Below are positions 10,134 through 21,387 of a DNA stretch of 64,000 nucleotides, in pieces. The DNA comes from Asterella californica (Eukaryota > Streptophyta > Marchantiopsida > Marchantiales > Aytoniaceae). The translations under genes were made by a program, and so were the position numbers. Positions within the stretch are counted from its first letter, which is position 1. Each line of letters starts with the position of its first letter. Location of the stretch: the NCBI GenBank assembly GCA_036924285.1, contig JAYKYS010000007.1:14260001-14324000 (forward strand), in the 5' to 3' direction. The notes under the pieces are model-generated. The model saw only the letters and a program-made list of their open reading frames with translations. It had not been told where the DNA came from and did no database searches.

Positions 10134-12029
10134 TTCTGGCGCAGTATGTGTATAAGGAAAATTTGCTTCGTTCCCACAGACAGTCAGATGAAAAATTCGG
10201 AGACGGACGTATCACCCTACAGAGTAGAATGGGAAGTCGAACCTCGGGTAGTCCAAGTCGGCTGTAAATGTAGGTAGCCGATGGTGTCACAGAAATTAGA
10301 TCAGAATGTGAAGAATATTGATGAACTTCGTCTCCAATGCGGGTTATGTTCGGAAGTGGGGTTTTGAGTGAACATATCTGCTGACGTAACTATGTACTGC
10401 GAAAAGTGTAAATACACTGTGAATATCCAGGTAATGAAAGAGGCAGAATACAAGTTATATCCAAATGTTTCGTTCTTCTGATGCGCAGGATTCATGGGAA
10501 AATTGTGCATGGCAGCCTAAATGAACATCCGTGATTGGTGGTGCCTGCCTGTCCAGTTCTCGTAGCTCATATTTTGCAGTCCATATATGTACAATACCCA
10601 TCACATTATTATTTCAGGTAGAACCTTCAGTTCACCTCATTCTTCGGTACTGCTATGCTTACGAGAGAAATCTTTCGAGGAGAAACAGCCACTATCTCAC
10701 ATCAGATTTTAGTAGGACAGAAACTCTAAATGTGACACTGTAGATTCCAGTCGGTACTTCCCACTCGTTCATATGTAATAGAAAAATGGGTGGTACTGTG
10801 CATCAGATTCTTAGGGATACCCTGCAGACCTTTCTGTTTTTATGTGATATTTTTCTTGGCAATACGGTCTAGTATACCGACTTCAAGATCAAGTCACAGA
10901 GATAATGAGTGTCAAGGCGCGGTTGTGCCGTTTCATTCTCGGCCTAGTGTTTTCCTTGACTAATTCAATAAACATGCCAAGTACAGGGACGCTCTTGTGC
11001 CGTTTCATCTTGACTCTGATGAGTAGTAGTTCTCTTACCCATCTTGAAGGAAATAAAAAGGGTGAGTGCCGATCTCTAAGGAGTAGCTTGCTTGGAAGGT
11101 TTTCAGAGTATGGCCACCTAGTTGACAGAACTCTAGCCAAGCAGAAACCCATCATGAAATATCGATACTTTGCTAGGACTGAACGGGTCAGAGTAAGATA
11201 CTACTGCGAGGGCAAAGCTTTTCTAATGTGTTCTAGGTCTGATCGTAATTCAGAGACATAATCCGCTGTACGATATACAATACACATAATGAAGGAATTG
11301 TACAGGAGTCAAACTCGTCAACATCAAGTTCTTCCACATCAGTTCGCACACTCGAGGACCAAGTAAGTGCTGACGTTAGAAAGGAGAAAAGTGCTGCTCA
11401 GAGATAAGACAATTGTCCAGTGTTAATTACAGTGTCATAATAGAAACTCAGTTTGGGACTTACGATCACAACTACAGTCAAAATGGATGTTTGAGAAGCT
11501 GGTGCAGATGTCCAACAGCAGTACTCTTGTGATATTTCTTAACATTGCAGCGTCCTTGACATTGTCGATGCAATGTTATTGTTTGGAACCCCAAAAAGCT
11601 TTGACCTTATAACCGGCTTTGATGATCGTTCATTCATTCTTTTCATTTTCTTTTAGCTAACTTGTTAAATAACTGATGTGAGGAACGGAAGGGTAAGTAC
11701 GGAGGTTTTTTTCCCTGTGTGATCGTAGGGCAGACTACACGACTAAAACTCATGGATACGCATTTTAGCGGAAGGAAGGGACATTAATGATGAAGTAAAC
11801 GACCTACAGAGTGTGAGATTCCAATCGCATGTCATCTCGATCGAGTGCTTACTGTTGATAATTCGGGGAGTCTGCTAGAAGTCAAAATCACACTATCCTC
11901 ATCAAAGATAATCACTCTCTCGTACAGATAAGCTCTGAGGTGAGTTTCAGCAAAGGACTTCTCTGAGTAGGAAAGACTAGAGTACGAGACCACACAAAAA
12001 GGACGTTCCTACACCTGGGGTGTTAGAAC
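10134..12029. other. Intergenic, no supported gene
   Basis: Several frames of up to about 118 codons occur (for example 10905-11261), but they start without ATG or show no family resemblance or splice partners. There is a short internal direct repeat (TTGTGCCGTTTCAT at about 10922 and 10995). Confidence 0.5.
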
Positions 12030-12224
12030 ATGGGAACAAGTGAAGATGTAATTCTGAATTCACAGCAGGAGAAATACCTTCCACAACGCAATGCGACATG
12101 GCACTACCAATCTGAATCGAGTAACATGAACACGAAGGGAAATCACCCAAATGACTACAGTAGTGAAGATTACCAAAGTGGAAATGTAGAAATAAGCAAC
12201 GCGGCGCAAGAACAAAGAAGGAAG
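12030..12224 (+). CDS. Possible first coding exon, unassigned
   Basis: ATG at 12030 opens 65 codons of hydrophilic, Asn/Ser/Gln-rich sequence ending RRK, directly followed by a good donor (GTATGA at 12225). No acceptor or downstream exon was found with confidence. The DNA just after it holds a MITE (12264-12519), which would then lie in an intron. It may be a chance frame. Confidence 0.15.
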
Positions 12225-12263
12225 GTATGAGTATTTATGAGTACAAAGAAGGAAGGAGCAATA

Positions 12264-12519
12264 CAGAAATTTGCTTGATCACGCCCCGGTATATTTGTTG
12301 TGCTTGATCTCTCAACGATGTAACGCTTGATCATACTTGTGACTGGTTATCGACTCTGAAACCAGTCACTTTGCTATGTTAGTGACATGTCAGATTGCAC
12401 AGATTGCACATCTATAATATTTAATCGCGATCGAAAGTAGTGAAATTATGAAATACATAAATAAAATAACAGGTTTTACGATCGATGGTCAATCATGGAT
12501 GTGATCAAGCAAATTTCTG
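12264..12519. mobile_element. MITE, 256 bp, with 19-bp perfect terminal inverted repeats
   Basis: The termini CAGAAATTTGCTTGATCAC (12264-12282) and its exact reverse complement (12501-12519) flank non-coding DNA. AATA stands immediately outside on both sides (12260-12263 and 12520-12523), a plausible target-site duplication. Inside, CTTGATC motifs recur near the left end and a 10-bp stem (GTGACTGGTT at 12339-12348 with AACCAGTCAC at 12360-12369) forms a subterminal hairpin. There is no transposase. The family is unknown; a link to the Harbinger element nearby is untested. Confidence 0.7.
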
Positions 12520-12523
12520 AATA

Positions 12524-12944
12524 ACAGTGTAATGAAAGAAGAAACAATTTAAATAAGAAAGATCACAAATCCTACAAGGGAAACAAACCCTTAATGAAGC
12601 CGTCAATGATCAGCATTTGTGAACCACTTCGCTTTTCACATTGTTATCAGTCTCCCCTATCTGGTTCTAGCCGGCTCGTATCATTCATTCATTCACCTCT
12701 CCCTCCATCTCGGCTCTTATATGGCTGGCCCTATTCTATTTTAGCTTTCACCCGCACTAACGTTCTCTTCTGCCCTCTAATTATGCTTAAATTTATGGAC
12801 AAAACTTTCTGCGGAGCAGGGTTTGGTCCAAAATCCGCCAGAAATTAAAATGTGAATTTGATTTCCCTAGTTAAGCTTAGGTGGGTTTAGTGGTAGGATA
12901 AACGGACCTGTCCGTTTACGCTTATGGTTTCATTCTTGTGGACA
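12524..12944. other. Intergenic, nothing recognised
   Basis: An 84-codon frame at 12594-12848 has no family resemblance. No RNA gene or element boundary was seen. Confidence 0.4.
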
Positions 12945-13270
12945 TGCCTTCCACTATGTTTTTCAGGCAGCGAGTTTTTATTGCTCTACAGAGAACTTTA
13001 GCAGGCGATATTCATAGGAGAGCAATCGCAGTAAGCAATGCCTCTTCGGGTGCATCTGTTGTATGTAGAAGTACTGACTTTTTAGTCTCCGACATTATAG
13101 GTGCGACTGGCGATTTTAGAGTTACTGATAGAGCGGCTTAGCCCCGGTGTTCTCTTCTTCGGGGTGGTTATTGCTGGGCCCTTCGGGTGCTTCTTTCCCT
13201 TGTAAGGCTTGATAGGGTATTTCCATCCGTTGGCTATTCATTGGGTCGCGTTTTCTCCGTTTTGTTTAGA
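12945..13270 (+). mobile_element. REL-type non-LTR retroelement, 3' terminal fragment (copy 2)
   Basis: It encodes the element's last residues (MFFRQRVFIALQRTLAGDIH, then IHRRAIAVSNASSGASVV), matching MFFRQRVSIALQRALAGVIH in the minus-strand element, with few changes. The 3' untranslated end GGTGTTCTCTTCTTCGGGGT through TTTCCATCCGTTGGCTATTC follows. It is severely 5'-truncated, as is usual for target-primed retroelements. Confidence 0.7.
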
Positions 13271-15200
13271 TACACATGCATGTAACTTTCATGGTCTTCA
13301 GGACTTTATTTTCTTAGAATGATTTTCTTCCATCTCGATGTTACTACGGTCGTTATTCTTATGGTTTGATTTCTTTTATTCATATTTTACTGTAAAACGG
13401 TAGAACCTCCTCCATGCTAAGATCGAATACCTCTTTCCCCATGTTTTAGGTAATCACGGATGCCTTTTATTCAGAGGATCAATCTCGTTTCTCTTCGAAT
13501 TCTAAATCCGTTGTTGAAATGAAATAATGTTTTTTATTTTCTCAACTTAATTTTACTAAAGGATTAAACCAAAGTTTCTCGTGGTCATCCCAGAAATGTT
13601 ACAACGAATAAGCAAAACAAGTTTATTTCCCTCTCTTGTTTGGTCCTCAAGTTTCTACATATTCTACATAGAGAAGATCCATGTGATTAGTTAGGTCTCA
13701 ATAAGACGGACCGTATGCTCAAAGACGTAACTTTCTATCAAATGTTGCCTTTTTGTACCGTTTGCTGTGTAAACTGCATTCTCGGGTGTAAATCCAACAG
13801 TGATGGAGTTTATATTTGCCGCTAAGCAAATATTCTATACTTCAAACTAATACTTAAAAATTAAAACTGATACTTAAAACGACGCGTGTAAATCATATAC
13901 ATACTCACACTGTAGTAAGCATGTATGAACATGCTATATTCATAACTTCCATACACAGAAACTTACAAAATATTTTGTGGGTAAGTGACCTCAAAGAAGG
14001 TGATTTTTATGAATATTATATGAAACCTCAGCTTCCGGAAACGAAAAATATTTACTATTAATCAATTTATCCTTTTGTCAGAAGTCTTTGTCTCTTCTTT
14101 GATTGGTCTATTTTATATTTATAGAGCACGTGTCCAAGTCTAGCGAACTGTATTATATATTAGGGTATGTCTAAGCTAAGAGAGAAGATTTCCTAATGTC
14201 CATCAGCAAAACAGACGTAGTCTCTTCAAGGACAACTTTGTACCGAGTCCTGAATCACTTAATTTGACCTCTGATAGACAGAAGCCTACTTCAGACAATA
14301 AATGTATGTAGACGGGAAAATAATTTGGAAATGAAAGAATAGTCTCGGGGGTTACTGGAGAGTCAAGAAATCTATGAAACATATTTTTTTTGTAGAGAGT
14401 TTTAAACCAGTCTGTAATTCGATTGGTTGTATATAATAGTGTGTGTCAAAGCTGGAGCTTTTTTGCAATATTTTTTTCCCGTTGGCAAGTGTTACGGTTG
14501 CAATCTCTAGTCGTGGATGTTTTCTGTGGATGTCTTCGGAGTTACCCACAGGGAATATTCACGGACGTCTCTAGTCACTTGTGTTTGGAATTCGACTGTA
14601 ACTCATTACAAGAGAGTAGTGTAAGATTCAGATAATATATATCTTTATTAAAAAATATTTTCTATTAAGAATTTGAATTATTCTATTGATTCATAAATAG
14701 AATATCTCTCCTGTTTTCACAAACCTGGAAAAGTTTGTTGTCTGAACACATGCTTGATCGCGGTCCAAACACTTGATGGCCAGACTTCTCATGGTTGAAC
14801 GTGACACACGAATTGATGCTTACATGTACAAATTGAGAGAAATGTGTGAGAAATAGCTGGGGAGGAAATTTCGCCCACGGATGTAGTGAACCAGTAGCAC
14901 AACACAGACGAAACATAGTTAAGCTGAATTGAGAATCACATCACAAGAGTTATGTAATTTCATACAAGTAGCAGCAAACTCACTCTCAATGTGATACAAT
15001 GATGAGGAGCAAAAGGAAATAATGTGAACTTCGATCAAAAGTATATTGGAACATAAGAAGGAACTGAACTTCGATCAAAAGTACATTAGAATTTATCCGA
15101 AGGAAGGAAGCCTAGATGAATATTTCACATGTTACCAGCTCGCAAGGAGAGAGAGAAAATATATATATATTGACTACACTTGAAGCACCAGATGAATAAT
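13271..15200. other. AT-rich intergenic DNA, no supported gene
   Basis: Short frames only, none recognisable. A pair of near-identical phrases (GAACTTCGATCAAAAGTA at about 15027 and 15066) lies close to the Harbinger element and may belong to its terminal region. Confidence 0.5.
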
Positions 15201-15210
15201 AAAAATGCTT

Positions 15211-15370
15211 GATTGCACATGAAGCCTACTCTAAATAAAACAAAAATCACCTGTCTGCACCTGAAGCTTGCTCTGAAAAAAATAAAAATTTCTCGACTGC
15301 ATCTGAAGTCTGCTCTGAATAGAAAAAATCCTCCAATTGTACATGAAGCCTGGTCTGAAAAAAATTAAGG
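15211..15370. repeat. Four-copy ~41-bp tandem repeat beside the Harbinger transposase
   Basis: Units start at about 15211, 15253, 15295 and 15335 (period 40-42 bp). Each holds a TGCACATGAAGCCTGCTCTG-like core followed by an A-rich run. The array lies just beyond the 3' end of the transposase frame. Subterminal repeat arrays of this kind are typical transposase-binding sites, which is inferred here. Confidence 0.65.
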
Positions 15371-15417
15371 TCTGTTCACCTCAAACAAGCTTCAACCGAT
15401 GGTCAAGAATTCAACTA

Positions 15418-16600
15418 TCACTTCTCAAACGTGGTTAGATGTGTCTCGAGGTCTTGGAGCGTTAACCTTTGTACACCTCGCATCATAAGTGCATCTATAA
15501 CATATCTATCCACGTGTACTCTATTTTCTACTATAAAATAGTTATGTAAAACGCAACAAGCTTTTACAACATTGGCTACCCATGGGACACTGCTACTTAC
15601 CCCAGCTGAAAGGATCTGTCATCGTTCTTTGAGGACACCGAAGGCTTGCATTCTGCCTTTCAGTAAATAGTCTTTGCATCAGTTTTGATTGCTATCTCAA
15701 GTTGTAAGGTGGCATAAGTCAGCGCTTCATAGTATAACCAGAATCTCCAAGGATATAAGGGTTGGTTGAAATCCATAAAGTAGTATGACTATCGGCTTAG
15801 TGAGACCTTTACCATCTCAAACATTGCTATACAAAGATGAGTTTCTCAGAACTTTCTCATCGTGATATGAACCTTTTCTCCCACAGCTCACATCCAAGAA
15901 CCGACCATCGGTGTCACACACACACTGTAACACAATTGAGTGATATTGTCTCTTATTATAATATTCAATGGGTTAACGACTATAAGGAGAGGCTTTTACC
16001 TTGATGTGAGAATCATTGACAATTAGGGAGTCTTGCTTTTCTGAAAAACCCGACACTCATCTTCTCCATCTATGTGACAAAAGATCATCGAATAAACAAA
16101 AAGGCCATGATAGAGTTTATAGCTAAGACAACTTGATGAAATATCTCAGTAGAGGTTGACTCCTCTATTCCAAAATGCTCTCCAACATGGAAATGGTTCA
16201 TACCGATTGTAAGTCTCAAGAGTGTAGCTCAAACTCTCATCTCTTTTGGGATTGCTTTTCTATACTGGATGTCTTATTTCCGAATGTGACGACTCAACAA
16301 CTGCACACTATGTAGAAAATAAGTTTTCGACATGCACAAATTTTTCATCCATCGGTCACTATCATAACTCGACCACAAATAATAGTCAAACCAGATGAGT
16401 GATCTAGGTTTTACTCACCACAATGAGGTTGAGAATTCCACATGGTGTGCATAGATAATGTGATGAGCAATGAAGACTACTCGTATCAAACTTTCTTGAA
16501 GCTCTTTTGAGACAAACATAGATTGAGCCTCCTCATCTTCGTCTATACATGTCACGAAGATGACAACCATTCTCCACTGCCACCAGAACAGCAACAATCA
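15418..16600 (-). pseudogene. PIF/Harbinger DDE transposase, decayed
   Basis: Minus-strand pieces follow the order of the DDE_Tnp_4 family. The N-terminal helix-turn-helix region reads LTIGMNHFHVGEHFGI (about 16200-16150), followed by a decayed first-Asp region. Then RQYHSIVLQCVCDTDGRF, with the SYHDEKVLRNSSLY block characteristic of this family (about 15955-15830), and PYILGDSGYTMK with LMPPY (about 15770-15700). Last come FGVLKER and CCVLHNYFIVENRVHVD with a terminal TGA at 15420-15418. The pieces are in different frames and interrupted by stops, so the protein cannot be made from this copy. In the family this enzyme cuts the element together with a Myb/SANT partner, and a fitting partner gene lies upstream on the same strand. 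Confidence 0.8.
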
Positions 16601-16659
16601 CATCACAATCTGAGTCACGTTTGCACATCGTTCCACAGAGTGATACACAACACCTGAAG

Positions 16660-16885
16660 TTGAACTTTGAAAAACTCAAAATCAGTGAGCTTAAAATGCT
16701 ATGATAAACTCAAGATTATTCGGTTATACCTGATACAAAATAAGAAGGGTCTTGAAAAACTCAAAATTATTCATGTTAACCTGTTACACAATAAACATGC
16801 GATTTGATAAAATCAAAATTATTCAAGTTTAACTTGATACATAAGAAAATAACACACATAAAGTCAAAATGTCTCAAGTTACATC
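16660..16885. repeat. Imperfect tandem repeat between the two Harbinger genes
   Basis: At least three or four units of about 45-65 bp begin with AAAACTCAAAATTATTC-like sequence (about 16668, 16705, 16752 and 16806), followed by TTAACCTGTTACACAATAA-like sequence. They fill the space between the transposase and Myb genes and may be regulatory or binding-site repeats. Confidence 0.5.
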
Positions 16886-16969
16886 TGAAACTCTGTAAAG
16901 TATTTTGATATCTACATTCGGGATTCTAGTTAGAAAAAATACTCTAAAAGATAAGTTTAACCGTACACT

Positions 16970-18056
16970 ACGGCTTATCTCTGATGGCCATTCAAAGTCG
17001 AGCCAATGTCCATGAGAGCAGTAACATCTTATCCAACAGAGAAACTATCTTATCAGATTGTTGGTTCGCATTTTCGGTTCTGATTTTCTCAACCTCTCTT
17101 GCAAATTTAGGTTTCTATTTCTCCACGTGAACAATTTTAGTGGATAAAGAATTAAGAGTATCGTTCAGAGCAAATGCAGCTTTGTTCTATGGTCTTTTTC
17201 TCTTCCTCGAGTTATGCATAATTCCAGCTTCGTCGTCCCTAAAAGGAGCATTTCGAACTTCAAAATCTTGATTGTTTGCAGGACCATGGCCGAGGTTCGG
17301 CTCAAGCACAGTTCCAGTAGTATTGCTAGGTGCCATAGACTTTGTCGTGCAAGACGGAGTCATGGATGATCATTGACAATACCACGAATCAATAAGATCA
17401 TAATTGTGCATAGGAAAGTCAAGCGGAAGCTTCAACTCTTTCCTCTCTTACACATTTAGCATACGATGCGTTGCTTGAAAGCTTGTTATGATCGCGGACC
17501 TTCTTGAAATTCAAAATGTGGTTTTCCCACTTGGTTTTGATTTGGTTTGTGCCTACCTCTATGTCTTTAGTCCGTAAAGCAGTCAAAATTTTGTGCAGTT
17601 TCAATTCAACGGATTGCATGTTATCTCGCCTCGAGTTGTCTGTTGCTTCTTCTCACTCTACTCTCTTCGCTTCGATTAGTGCTATCGTCTGTCAATCCTG
17701 CCACATAAACCTACTTCTCTAGGAGTTACATGAGATACGAGAGGAAGGTTGTGAATCGACCTCAGATGCTTCAAAAATTGTGATAGAAACTTAGCGTCAT
17801 CTTAGAAGTGCAAGCCTGCTTCGCATCAACACATCGAATGCATGCTCATCCAAATGAACTGCATACTCTAATGAAGATCCCATCACATTTTGCAAATTTG
17901 TGTAATTTACTAGAGTTTCTTGAACATGCACTTCGCTATCTGAGCTCGCAAAATCTTGATTCGAATCCATGAAATATTTAGTTTCTATGGGAGTACCAAC
18001 CGCTCAAAAATTTCCGTCATAGATCGACAAAGAGCCATCGCGATTGGTCTGCTGCA
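16970..18056 (-). pseudogene. Myb/SANT-like DNA-binding protein of the Harbinger element, decayed
   Basis: Reading leftward on the minus strand, the frame opens with ATG at 18056 (MQQTNRDGSLSIYDGNF) and meets a stop. It continues with an acidic region (MDSNQDFASSDSEVHVQETL). The core at 17619-17419 (HKILTALRTKDIEVGTNQIK then TKWENHILNFKKVRDHNKL) matches the Myb/SANT-like second protein of PIF/Harbinger elements, in which 'Q-I-K-x-K-W' and 'YKxVxDHN' are hallmarks. Distal parts (NKAAFALNDTLNSLSTKIV, about 17200-17140) are helical and probably the C-terminal domain. Several stops and possible introns break it. In the family this protein brings the transposase to its binding sites and to the nucleus. 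Confidence 0.65.
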
Positions 18057-18849
18057 TAGTTTGAAAACAACCAGATCGCAAATCACAACCTCGAGATAAC
18101 AAACCGGTGTCATGAAAAAACTAGCACGTTCGTGTTCTTCTGAACTGTTTGAACGGAATGCAGAATTGCGAGTCTCTCAACTGTATGTGCGTGGCTGATC
18201 GTCAACTCAGCTGTCACTAAACTTGAAAGCACTTTGTGTCCATCAGCTCGAGAAAACAACGTAGCTCTCATGGCTCGGCTCTACTTCACGTCGAATTCTC
18301 CCGCCCTCTTCTGTACATGATTTGTTGATGTGGAGGTGGCAAACCTGTCAGCAGGGATAGCTCTTGCATGTGTCTGGGCCGAAATTGTAAGCTTCAAACT
18401 CAAAACCACCTGGTCACAACCCTTCTCCCAAAATACAAGAACTTGTATGTTTTGTACCCAATCTTATTCATCAAAGTGAAACTACGCACAGTCTAGAGCA
18501 CCCGTTCATTATCACCCCTAACACACACACATGAACTATGCTTGCGCAGTTTTGAAACTTTAAATTCATAGTACATATTATTTTATTCCCGATCGTAAAC
18601 ATCACACGTGTAAGCCAAGAATACAGTTTTGAAAAACTGGTTGCAGTTCTCACCGGTTTGGACAACATGTTTAAGTTTCGGTGTACAACCCTCAAAGACA
18701 ACTCACATCGTGAATAAATTATCATTATCATAGTCCATTACAACTAGCAGCTGAAAACCTCTTCTTTGGTCTTTTTTTTATTACATAACCTTTTTAAGAG
18801 GAAATGTTTTATAGGATATTAAAGATTGCTTGCTGAGATCTTTTTTCTC
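18057..18849. other. Flank of the Harbinger element, nothing recognised
   Basis: Probably includes the element's other terminus, but I could not find matching terminal inverted repeats or a TWA target duplication. Confidence 0.35.
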
Positions 18850-19066
18850 AAGAAGGAAGCAATGTGAGATATGATACATGTTATTATCTGTCCTCTTGAG
18901 ATCTTTGCGGACCATGGGACTGTCCATGTGAGTTCACCACAGCAAGACTCTGACAAGAAGCTTCATTGTCCGAGTCTTGCAGCACATGCTATCCGTAAAA
19001 GATTGAACTCACGACCTTCCTCTTAGAAGACTCTAGGCTAAACCACTTGGGACACCAATCTTTGAC
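18850..19066 (-). mobile_element. tRNA-derived SINE
   Basis: On the minus strand the head reads GGTGTCCCAAGTGG, then TTTAGCCTAGAGT (RNA polymerase III A-box-like), then GGTCGTGAGTTCAATC (B-box-like), with the spacing seen in tRNA-derived SINEs. The body contains a 9-bp inverted pair (GCAAGACTC ... GAGTCTTGC, about 18940-18985). No cloverleaf can be completed, so it is not a functional tRNA. Target-site duplications were not found. Confidence 0.6.
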
Positions 19067-21387
19067 AAGGCTAATCATCAGTATATCTTCAAGCGGTCGT
19101 CTCACTCGACTTTCAAGATTTTAGTTTTTTCAATAAAACTATAAAAAATATTATTTTCCATGTTGAAAGTAAAATAAATATATTATTACGTTAGATATAA
19201 TACAAATACACTTGGCATTCATGGGTTCTCCTTATCTAATTTGGAAATCATAAAATGATTATAGTAGAAGAGTCCTAGTTAGAGTGCTTCTAAATTTCCA
19301 AAGATCAATTATTTCTAAGCATGTATATCCATCTAACCGTGCTGTTGCTAAAAACCTAGAGCCAAGGAATGCAAAATAAACCCATGAAGGGAGTGAAAAG
19401 AAAGAACTTGATTATACCATAAATTACGGACTTAAGAAACAAATGACTATTTAAAAAAATCGTCTTTAATTTTATTACCAGTGAATAAGAACTAATAATT
19501 TATTCATATAAACCAAGCATGTATTTCTGAATGTTAACATATCATATAAGGCTCTAGCTGCGGCTGAAAGCACAGGTATGAATACAAGTACTGCGGGCAG
19601 CCCGGAGTCTCTTCCTGTACGAGTTCGTCGGCATGATTCACTGAAACTGAAGAACTATTAAGTTTCTATGATCAAAATCTTCTTATTTGATGACCAAAGA
19701 GTTGTCGATCAGTAATAGTGAATGAGAATGAGAGATATGGACTAGTTTCTTGGCAAGAAACTAATCCATAGCCTAAAGTACGAAGGGGAAAAATATTATT
19801 TCGCTTTTCTCCTTTTATACCCATACTCGATTTTAGACAATCGACTTTACTAAACTAGACGTTTCTGTACCTATACAGGTTCCTTCCGACTCAAGCCTCC
19901 TAAACCGCCTCAGGACTGCGAATCCACGTGCCCAGGCGGAGGATGTCCGTCGAGGACGCGCTAGAGCCTCAATCAGGGAGACAACCGTACTGACAGTTGT
20001 GCGATCCTGCGGGGACTAACAGGGACGAGGTGTGAGAAGACGAGAAATCCGACGATATCTCGAACGAGCCGTTATAGTTTGATTTCCTCCATGATGCTTC
20101 TCGCATTGAATGAGGAAAAGAACAACAAGGAGCTACTTTTTGCAATTGGAATTGCGTCAGCGATTATCCGGATCGAACCCAATTCCTCTTCCCGTTTCAC
20201 ATTCTCTCCGTCCGTCTTTACTAATACGACCAAATGCAAAACAAAAAGGTCCCTCCTTTCTTGTGTTCACAATCTATGACACGTATAACTATGCTAACGA
20301 ATACCAACAACAGCGGTTCTTTGGAGTCCTTTTTCCTTTTTCTTTTCTTTTTTATAGGGAAAGAGCGGCGGAACGCTCGCGAAAAATATATTTCAGTTTT
20401 TGAGAATAGCCCGAACCCGCACACCAGGGTCCCAGGCAATCAAGCCGCTGCCAAGGTTTGTTCTTTGGAGTATGAACCGACGTAATCTCTACATTGACGA
20501 AATTCATGGGAATGCCTCGGATTTCAACCGGACAAAAAGTATCGTCATATCTTGAAAATAGCCGGCCAACGATCGTCCTGTACATGAAGAACCGAGAGCC
20601 AGGCAAAAATACCGGATAGTTGACGCCAAAGTCAAACGATCTCGCCCATGGCTGCAGCCTGCACTGGCCCTGCAGCAGAACACCGGCCTTTGACCAGAAA
20701 AAGTTCATTTTGGGTGTTGACATGGCAGCCGAGCATTGCATGAGAAAGAGTTGATGTGATAGGTGTTGACATGGAACTATCCACGGTTGAATGTTCACGG
20801 GAAATGCTGCTCTGAGGATGACGTGGCGTAGGACTACCTATCATGCGTTTGGACCGTGGAGGAATAAGAGGGCAAAGAGTGGAGGAAGACGACTGGATGC
20901 AGAGCTGCATTCTTTCTCGACAGAGGCTCTCCTCTTCCGGATTCCTTCGTCTATCGCTCATGGTCTCACTGTCATGTTGTACATGATGCAGCTGGACTTC
21001 CACCAACTCGAATTCAACTGCCCTTCCATTTTTCGAATAATTTATGTACCAATTCCCCCTATAAGTTCCTTTCAGGCTGAAAATCATCACGTGTTTCAAT
21101 CAACTGCGATTTGGCGCAGTTGAATAAACTTTTAGTTCTCATAAACTGTTGAGTCTTGGGAGATCTGCGCTTCCGCAGGGATGATTGAAGAACAGTGCCT
21201 TCGTATTGACGGGTGGTGCACGAGTGGATTCTTGAGGGCGACAGTTCGAAATCAGATGAATTAAAGTACCTGGGATCTCGTTTTCCATTGTGAGTGTGAA
21301 ATAGAGCCAGCTTAGAAGCCTTTGGCCGTTTGTGGTGTCTTTGGGAGGCCGATTGTTCTTGAAGGGTGAGGGCTTGAGAGAGGAGCG
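19067..21387. other. Intergenic DNA and probable promoter of the hydrolase gene
   Basis: The left part (to about 19900) is AT-rich with no gene. At 19900-21387 GC rises. Overlapping frames of 110-155 codons exist on both strands but show no family resemblance and are probably chance. A pyrimidine-rich tract lies at 20325-20360. The last 250 bp before the ATG at 21388 probably hold the transcription start; no TATA box was seen. Confidence 0.45.

Noticed and set aside
20352..21123. Overlapping 110-155-codon frames on both strands before the hydrolase gene
   Set aside because: No family resemblance, mutually overlapping on opposite strands, no splice partners; most likely chance frames in promoter DNA.
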